A DNA stretch of 64,000 nt from Morinoia aosen. Lineage: Eukaryota > Arthropoda > Malacostraca > Amphipoda > Talitridae. Made by a program: the position numbers and the translations under genes. The notes under the pieces were generated by a model, which saw only the letters and a list, made by a program, of their open reading frames with translations, was not told the DNA's origin and searched no databases. Below are positions 55,695-64,000 of the stretch, one piece after another; the stretch's first letter is position 1; each line of letters starts with the position of its first letter. The stretch lies in assembly GCA_030386875.1 (NCBI GenBank), contig CM059562.1, positions 64,168,201 to 64,232,200 of the forward strand. Direction: 5' to 3'.

Positions 55695-58600
55695 CCTCTT
55701 GCCACGCAGGGCAGCGAGCGGCACTCGGCAGTCGGCTGCGATGCGGTCTGGTAACTTGATATACCAGGGGCAACTGATAAGCGCAATAATGGAGTGCAAT
55801 TAGCACCCAGCCATGACACTTGACATGTGTTTTCTCAGCACTCGAGCTGCCCTCTATGGTTGCTCTTGTATTCTAAACAATGATCAACGACGTGCTTATC
55901 ACGCCTGTAGGTTACAAGGCGCGATCCCAGAGTGATTTCATTAAACTAGTTTACATACTACACGACGAGACGCGCGCATTTAATGCTCTTCTCAGACGAT
56001 ATTAAAGGTAATACAAAGGCACTACTTTGAATTCTTAACATATAATTTAAATAACATTATCGAAAAATTAACTAGTATTGCGCAAAGTTTGCTATGATAC
56101 GAAGGCGTCGCTGAGCAATGTGCAACTTAAGGACACTCGGGCAGTGCGTGCAAGGAAAGATAGTTAGTGTTTCTGCAGACTTTTACCTTCACAAGAGGGA
56201 TGTAGTGATAGAAACCGATGTATATTAATAAACAACAAGTATTATCAATAATGAGTCAAAGTTTTACAATAAGTAAATAGTAAATAGATAATAGATTGGC
56301 GACAAGTGATATTTAACATTCCGAAGCAGGCGCGAGCGTTTTCTAGCATTTCTTTAAAGTAGGTACAATTAAAACTTCCTGATATTTGCCACTTTAAATT
56401 AGGAGAGTAAGATGGTAGACATTTCATATGATATATTGAGGTTGTATTTGAGGAGACTTGGAGGACCGCCATTCTGATCCCGTGGTATTTGTACATTCCC
56501 AACTTGCTACTGTTATGTTATAAAGCTAACGTAGGAACCATATTATATATCATGTAGTTTTAAGATGATCAACACGAGTTACTGTAGTGAATTAGAATAG
56601 GATCATATTTTGGTTTTCACAAAATTTAGCGTGAGAATCTCGTTTCAATTCAAATAGATTTTTAAGGTGTGGAATATTATTTTAACGGAATCCCAATTTA
56701 TCACATGAATCACGATAAGTGAACTGATTAAATTTCATATGCGCTACTTTGATGGCAAAAACTTAAGAGACAACGTAACCCAAACGTGAACGATAGCTTT
56801 CAAATTTCGAATTTGCTAGCTATGCACAAAAATTTTGCTGCAATCGAGAGCTACAGCCATTTTCCGGCTGGATAATTTATCGAAGAACATTCCAAATAGT
56901 ACAAATAGCGTATTTTTTCTTTTGGGGATATCTTTGAACACAAAAATTAGACACAAATAGGACTTAAGCCTTCCTTGAAAGCTGGAAAATTTTTACGAAC
57001 AGTGATACAATCACAAACGTGAGAACCTGTAACAAACACACACCATTGCAATACACCTTCATTCTATTAATTTTTTAACCATTGATACTAGTATAATATA
57101 GCTTTTTTTATCTAAAGTTGTTAAATGAAGCACATGGCTACTGATAAATCGGCATCCAGATGCAAGAACTTCTACTTTCATTTACAATAAATTTTAGGGT
57201 AGTCAAGGTAGGGAAGTGAACTGCAGACTCAAATAAGTGCATGTATTAAGCAACTACATTGAGAAGTTTTCCAAGGTTAACAGTATTTTTAATTAAAATA
57301 AAGTACTCTTTAACTAAGTTGTACGAATGCAAAATAAATTTCTCTGATCAATTAAGAAATAAAGTTTTAATATAGGATAGTGAGTTGAATATGTGTTGAT
57401 TGGGAGTACGTTAGTTGAAGGTGTGTTCTACATTTGGTAGAGTGCTGTTTACACGAAAAAAATATTGAGGAGCGATTCAATGAAAACAAATTCAGGGGAA
57501 AATTTAAAAGCCTCTCTTTTTCATAAATGAACTGAAAATTTTTATGACATATAAATGAACAGGCAATCGGCTTCGGCTAAATTGATCATACATTCTTCGA
57601 ACTAAAGGGGTGAAAATTTTACTGCTGCTACTCCTAAACAAATCGAGGCGAGGGAGGGAGCTCTGTATTGTTGAAAAACACAGCACCATTATTTTTCAAC
57701 TTCGAATGAGCTCAACGAAAGGCTTTACAAAGCAGCAAAAGCGTGTAAGGTTCCTTTTTGTATTACTGAATGTTCCTCGCAGCCTAACTATTGGTCGTTT
57801 TACTAGCACCTCACTTCAATCTCGAATCCAAAGCTGGACATTCTGAGTTTGTGAAGAGTCTCAACTGTTGTAGGATCCACAACACAGAGGACTGCAAACA
57901 GCGGTGAGTAATCATCCTGCTCATTGCAATTGTCACTCCCTTAATATCCTTTGAACTCAAAAACACACAGCATTTCCAAAATATTGTTATTTCCAGGCCT
58001 GATTGAGGAGAACCGTAGACGATTGCCAGCTGATTGTAAAAACGAGCACTAGTTTTCTCTGACACTGAGAGGAGACTAATGACACGGCTTCACTTGGACA
58101 CTTTCTCTTCATTCAAATTTAGATTTGCTAGTTCAAATTTTTATGGTAATTATGAAAAACAAGTGAACAGCGTGATAGACTGTGAACTAGATTAGAAATT
58201 CTGTGCACCAACTTCGAACCCCAGAATCATAAATATTTAATGGTTGTCATTAGCAATATTATAAAACCCCATTTTATCATGTCAGTGGTATTTTCTGCGG
58301 TGTTAGATGGAAGATAACCAAACATGAATGGGGACCTAATTTTGGCTTAAAAAATCTCTTTATCAGACCACATGTGAGAAATATTTTTTTGAAACCAGAT
58401 ATGTGAGTGTATCTCCCGTTAGAGACGCTCTTTTCGACCCTTGAGACAAGCCCAACCAATTTTTCAGCATCAGTTGCTTCCAAAACATGTCGCTAGGGTG
58501 TCCCAACTCCCAACGTCAACAAGAGAAAATTAGGTTGGGCTTCTATATTCGGGTGCAGTCCAACAAGGATTGCTCATCATTTGAGTAATTCATCGTTACA

Positions 58601-59931
58601 AGCCCAATTTTCACACTAAACGATTCCCTTCACGCTCTTCAGCTTTAATTCAATCCAAAGACAGGAGTCGGGCTTCAGACATTGTTTCGCTTAAGAGTGA
58701 GGGACCTTGAACTCCCTAATTCTTGTTTTCGAATAAAATATTTAATGTTGTGTTCAATGCTAACTTCGAAGCATCTCTCCCTTCACCACATCCATAATTT
58801 GTCAAATTATATAACTTTCCATTTTTGAAAAATATCGATCGATACTAATTTCAGAACATCTCTTCTTTTGAGAATTTTGCACTTCATCAGATTCTATTAC
58901 TTTAGTCATATGCGCGCAGGTTGTTTCTGCCAGTAATGTAAAGCCACGCAAAGGCTCAAGACAATTTATTCCTTTCCTCGGTTTCTTCGAATTACCTTGT
59001 CTTTAGCGAAGAATACTTCTCGAAGGTTTTCGACGATCTTCCAAATTTATTCGAACGCCTAAAATACTTGTGGATGACAAGCATGCTGGCTGTTTGTACA
59101 CTTGTGTTTGATGAAATTTGAAATTCCATTCTAGATATAATTGACCGAGTAAGTCGACTTATTCACGCTATAGGCTAAGCTACCATTACGATAACGTGAA
59201 ATGTTTTTAAAATCTAGCCAAGGGGACTATGCATTATTTTAAAGAAATTAAATGAAGAATAAGGGTTGATGTGCCCTAGTTGTTATAAATGCATACATAT
59301 CGTGAGGGTACAAAATCCCGCAATGGCTCGAAATTACTCGGCTGAGTAAGTTGAAAATCGGGAATTGAAATATGGCTTCATGGCTTCTCTCACGCTGAGA
59401 TCGAGAACTGAGAACTAAACACTGGATGTGAGAGAACTGAACATCCCCATTTTATTTCATATGCAGTTGTTGTGAGTTGGTCACTCTCGAGTAGAATCTA
59501 ACCATGAGCAATCCGTACAAATATCACACATCGACACACCACCATGAGCGAACCTACAGGCTCGCGCTTAGACTTCAGCACGGTACTTTCTGTGTAGCTC
59601 GTTCTGTGACGAATGCAAGCCCCTAACATGAAAATAAAACACCAAGATGGCACCTCCAGACCGACAAATAGCAAGCGTCCAATGTCACCTCACTGAAAAT
59701 AGTGAACAGCCTGGAACTTCCGAAGTTTTGCGCGTTTAAGAAGAGCTCAAAGCCAAGCAGTGTCAGATTATGCAGTCTTTCCAGCGACAGCGTTCGACGA
59801 AAACCTTTCTCTCTTCTCTCACCCTACAGTTTATAGCCATATTCAAGAGCCCTAACATCGGGCTTAGAGCAAGCAACATTTAACTTCGCCGCTCCTTGAC
59901 GATGCCAGCAGTTTGCTCTCTTCTAAGAGCA

Positions 59932-60160
59932 GAACAAGCGCTTCTAAACAACAGCTCCATTGGGTGAACGCTTTTACACAAGTGATTCTACAAGAGCGCT
60001 CGTACACAAGCTCATGCACAAGAGCGTCCAAGTAAACGTTCCTTCACTGAACAAGTGCTTCCTCATCAAGCGCTTCTACCCCAGTGCTCCTTGACAAGCG
60101 CTCCTAATGAGCATTATTACAGCCAAGCGCTCCTTCATCAGCGCCTTCTCTCCGAAAGCT
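59932..60160. repeat. Degenerate CAAGCGCTCCT-type repeat
   Basis: The words CAAGCGCT, CAAGTGCT, CAAGAGCG and AGTGCTCC recur with irregular 13-30-bp spacing over about 230 bp. The copies are too diverged to define a unit length. It sits in a GC-moderate segment without an open frame. Confidence 0.55.
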
Positions 60161-61203
60161 CCTCGTTCCGCTCCATATGACAGGAGCTGACAGCTCAGAC
60201 CTATGCCAACCACTTCTGTAACTTAATGTGCACTGCAGCATTAGCTCGCTAACCCCCATGGCGAAGCAACCAAAGCTCGCCGTCGAGATCTTGAGTCGTC
60301 AACGACGGCGGCGTAGCCACTAGCCTGAGCTCACAAATCATGACAGTTATCAACTGAGGTCTCGTTACCGACTACGTGAATGCGCTCATACTATTGCTTC
60401 CTCGCTCTGGGAACAGTGTATGGTGGACTTCACCTCAGGGTTTTAGTGTCACAGGCAACTAGACGACGCACAATTACTAAGCTTGTCTGCAGTACATTTA
60501 CTGTCCCAAATCCAAACTAAACATCATGCTAAACAGTCAAATTCTCGTCGTCGTCGGATTGTCAGGTAGACCTCTCACAAACCCCATTCTAATGCCCTTA
60601 ATGACTAATAAAAAATACGATACAGTCTTTATTTCCTCGATCTGTACGATTTCAAGGGAAAGCACGCGTAAATTTTGTGGGCTAAGCGGGTTATATTCAT
60701 GAGATGGTTTTTCAATAACAGAATAGTGTGACCATACGTAGAAATAATACCAAATGTTTCATCAGCATATTTTTCTAAAGTAAAATATAAAACGTATTTT
60801 TTACAAAATACAGAACACAAACTCACGGTGTAACTACATAGAGCAACAGCACAAGAATGTCATCCTTGTTGACAAAATTAGACGAATACTATTCCTATTA
60901 TAAAATATTTTCCATTGTGTGTAACCGCGAAGTGCATGCTAACAGCCCAACAACAGATCTTTGTACATATTACCTGAAATTTCCGCTATCCTTGATTAAA
61001 ACGTTGAAAGTGTTTCCCCAGCGCTACAGAAGCATCGAGTCTCGCGCATGTCATGCAGCGCACGAACCCAAAGCCTTGAAAAAGAGGGTACATTATTTCA
61101 GAGTGGAGAGCGTCCTCATACTCACGTTTTCTGATATGATTAATTGCTCTCGCTATTATTGCGAGCTCCATGACTCGTTAATTGATGCGCTCGTGCCATT
61201 TAA
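60161..61203. other. No gene recognised
   Basis: The 116-codon plus-strand frame at 60857-61207 has an AT-driven, Tyr/Ser-rich composition and no motif. A 21-codon ATG frame with a good context (CCCCCATGGCG) begins at 60258 and is basic at its end; it is too short to call. Confidence 0.45.
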
Positions 61204-61692
61204 TTAGCTCTCGTCCGGCCGACCGCCCGTTTGTGACTTGATGGCAGTGCCGTGCGCACTTGTGCCGACCTCGCCTGTTTGAACTGGTTTACACTTTCTT
61301 AGGCGAACTAAAGTTGCACTCCCATCACCAAATGGGGCTTCAATTTTTTGTATTACACTAGGTTCATTCCAACATCGCGAAAGAGGATCTGCAATTTTCT
61401 CGTTAATGACCAAATATTTTGCTCCGCAACCTGGACTAAGTTTGTTATGCTGTTATGTCTCGTGCTGTTCTTCGGAAGGTGTCGGCGTCGGGCCATGCAG
61501 CTTCAAGTTCAAGTAAGAATGGGTGCTCTTAGTCACTCTTCTTGGTACAGTAGTTTTGTCATAGGATAATTGTAAATTGGCAAGCTGACCCTCAGCGTGA
61601 GAGAAGTAACCTGTAACAGCAACCAACAACAACATTAGATCTAGGGTGTGGGGAATTTCCTCTGGAAAGGAATAAGGAAAGTAATGACTCAT
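61204..61692 (-). pseudogene. Possible retroelement fragment, one frame with one stop
   Basis: A single minus-strand frame of 163 codons, including the final stop, is interrupted only by a TAA at 61453-61455. The second half contains RCWNEPSVIQKIEA, then DGSATLVRLRKCKPV. This vaguely follows the integrase C-terminal pattern of Ty3/gypsy-type elements (RC..W..P..I......V.l.dG....v..l+...P). No integrase core or LTR is visible. The resemblance is a weak recollection of the family pattern; a host exon pair or a chance frame are alternatives. Confidence 0.27.
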
Positions 61693-64000
61693 ATTACGGG
61701 TTTAGTTTTCTGTTAGATGTTAATTTTATTCTTGTGTCTAACAAGTAGTAATATATGCACATCATCATAGTAATAAGTCTATGAATCTTTCCATATCATC
61801 CTAAATAACGCATTACAGCAACAGAGCTATTGTGATATGGAATTAATTACAATATCGATTGAGCGCAAAAAGTAGCCTAATTAAACTGTATGTCAAATTT
61901 ACGACAGTGCACTCTCAAATTAACGCTTAAGAACTACATTGCCAAAAGCTTGCTTGAGACATTGTAAATTTATTCACACTACATTGATCTATTCGTTTCA
62001 AATACATTTGAGTAAATGTATTCAGTGGCAGCAACTTTTATTTTTACATTTGGGAAAAATCAGCATACTTGTCAACATAATCAAGCTCAAACAATCAAGT
62101 TATGCGTTCGTTCAAAATGTACAGGCAGTAACGTTCCTCTAGTTGAAAATAAAATTTACTAACTATGTAAGTATTATCAATCTATATACTGCAATTATCA
62201 GTAAATGGTTATTACTGGCATTTCTCTTATCCAGTTCTTCATGCTGTTATTACTCATCACCAGTTCCTAAATAATGATCTCAAATCAATCGCATTTCGTG
62301 ACGCTGTAACTTGTCATCGCGCTACCTCAAATTACATATGAGAACTTGAGCAGCTCTTCCAGTCATCAGATTAAATTTACTAGAAATTTTCTTAAATGTA
62401 AAAAAAATTACAGAAATGTTATCAATGCCAAAACTAAACTGTTACATTAACAGGGTGGGGTTGACGCATTTAAATCCTTTAATCGACAAACACGCATACA
62501 CAAAAGAAATATAGTGCCAACAAATTGTCTTGTAAAGCAGTTTGGCGTTGCCAACAGTTGTAAACTCATTTTGTAGACTAAGGAAATAATATATTAATAC
62601 ATTTACTTCCGATTAAGCAAAAAAAAAAACATTACAAGGGTCATTAATAATAGGTCAACCACACGATCATGCATGATCTGATGTGTGACAGCTGTCGTAT
62701 AAGAAGTTTGATGCGAAATCTGAATCTTCTGAATGTTGAACTGTCTGTTGGGAAATTCATTAATCTGAGGAAGGCAATTATGCACAAAAATCCAACATGA
62801 AGGTGGGCAAGAAATTTTCAATTAAATACGGTACGACCGATTGATTTATAATCATCATCTAATATATACTACGTTTCTACGGTCAAAAATTAGTCCCAAT
62901 TATTTAGCTATCATAGTGATAGAGTTTGATTATGAATGACTGGCAGTGAATGGGACTTATTTAATCTAAATTAATTAAAATTCATCTGAAAGGACGTGTT
63001 ATCGAGGATCAAATGTCTGATCCTGATGACTATGCACGAAACGTTCACTGACTGTATGCAGCCTTAGGCATCTCATCTACAATACAGGTCGAGAGGAGCT
63101 CTTTAGTGTAACTTGAAATTGTTCCAGCTGGATAACGCACTTCCCTATCGTTCGAGCTGGATAATGACTTATTCTTCTATCCTTCGAGCTGGACAATGAC
63201 GCACTCGTTCGTGCTCTTAAAAGTGATTAGCTTCCAGAGACATGAATACATAAGTAATGTACATGAAATGTTGAATTGCAAGAAATTGATTCTTTATTCT
63301 TCACAAACTAAGTTGCATAAAACTGGGAAATGAGTTGTACATTTGGTGTTTAGAACAATCGCTTTGACAACAGTACTATAATTTGGAAATTTCCGCTCGT
63401 TTCACAACGTGTGCAAGTGTGTTTTTTGGTGCTAGTTATTTTTCTCCGAACATCTATGCAGAAAAAATCTTTTATATATACCTGTATCAGATTCTCTAAA
63501 TTGTAAGGCGCTGAAAATGTCTAGAATGACGAAACGGACTCCACCGTCCTAGAGATTACGGATTCTATATGCCCCCCTCACGTATCCCACCTACTGCCAT
63601 TGTACAACTGCATGGTAATGGTCATCTGCATTTAAAATGTCTTTTGAGAATAGTGTGAAAAGCCGAGCGCGTAGAATTTTGGCTAAGGATGTCTTACAGA
63701 AATTCATTCGAATACATAACTTAGATTTTCTTCATTTCAGCCATTTTTTCACATTACTTTGACGTATTATGAGTATTCTAGCAAAATCTTTTTCAATATC
63801 CAGCGTGAATAATATCGCTAAAACTGAAAGTTTCGAACACAATTTGGCGTGCTAAAAACTCTTCGTCGCAATGATGCGAAGAGCGGCGAGCAACGAAGGC
63901 ACAGCATTGCGTGATCTGAAGCTAGGACGCTCGCAAGCCAATCATGACCGATGGGGCTACACGAGCTGGACTCAACCGTCAGAAAAATGATCAAAAATTT
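61693..64000. other. AT-rich end of window, no gene recognised
   Basis: Frames are short. The only structure is a three-copy repeat at 63121-63211. The last 150 bp are GC-richer (GAGCGGCGAGCAACG) and run off the right edge, so they might belong to a feature outside the window. Confidence 0.5.
63121..63211. repeat. Three diverged copies of a GTTCGAGCTGGATAA repeat
   Basis: GTTCCAGCTGGATAACGCAC, GTTCGAGCTGGATAATGAC and CTTCGAGCTGGACAATGACG occur at about 29-33-bp spacing, and a fourth start (GTTCGTGCTC) is broken off. Confidence 0.75.

Larger units (their letters stand above)
50607..59931. other. AT-rich stretch with weak coding candidates
   Basis: Over 9 kb with no recognised family. GC-richer islands lie at 52270-52640, 53400-53680 and 55600-55830; candidates there have their own entries. 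The remaining open frames of 60-85 codons are AT-driven and show neither paired splice sites nor motifs. Confidence 0.5.

Noticed and set aside
60857..61207. 116-codon plus-strand ORF as a gene
   Set aside because: No motif, AT-driven composition and no splice or promoter support; a frame of this length can arise by chance in 64 kb.

Overview
The window looks like gene-poor, repeat-dense nuclear DNA from an animal, most likely an arthropod and possibly a crustacean. That placement is inference. It rests on an AT-rich background, very long micro- and minisatellites, decayed Tc1/mariner-type and Helitron elements, GT-AG-like splice signals, and the absence of any bacterial-style gene packing. 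I found no intact conventional protein-coding gene, no rRNA and no convincing tRNA. Most long open frames here are by-products of tandem repeats whose unit lacks stop codons.

Layout. 1-5167: an 18-bp minisatellite that runs off the left edge, with a 72-bp higher-order form towards its right end and a run of 21 identical monomers. 5168-12257: AT-rich sequence with no recognisable gene. 12258-14216: a 41-bp satellite of 48 monomers in perfect register. 15494-17361: a 35/32-bp satellite of about 56 monomers. 17811-17901: a candidate exon. 20583-21276: a G-rich repeat followed by a C-rich repeat. 21434-21722: a 23-bp AT-rich repeat. 21723-38188: mostly featureless, with a few candidate exons (22721, 23158, 27402), a possible BEL/Pao-like relic (31556), short tandem repeats (32261, 32883) and a possible TATA promoter (35568).

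38189-49169 is a transposon graveyard. It holds a complete but dead Tc1-like element with long terminal inverted repeats (38189-39790), a 90-nt hairpin beside it (39820-39909), a second mariner-type element (40375-41738), and an 0.8-kb TTGC/TTGT microsatellite (41948-42761). Next comes a 2.6-kb element whose terminal inverted repeats are built from a 42-bp tandem repeat (42949-45579), and then a candidate exon (46616-46780, minus strand). The last member is the C-terminal part of a Helitron helicase followed by a recognisable Helitron 3' end (48099-49169).

49170-64000 is again AT-rich. It has a 22-bp repeat (50475), several candidate exons or ORFs (52273, 53486, 55623), a degenerate repeat (59932) and a possible retroelement fragment (61204-61692).

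The parts do not form a pathway. What ties the window together is repeat expansion and transposon decay. The best-supported results are the dead Tc1-like element, where one frame survives over 341 codons with all three catalytic acidic positions lost, and the 2.6-kb element with satellite-built termini. All candidate exons are low confidence, because they were called by eye from splice-site quality and open frames only.
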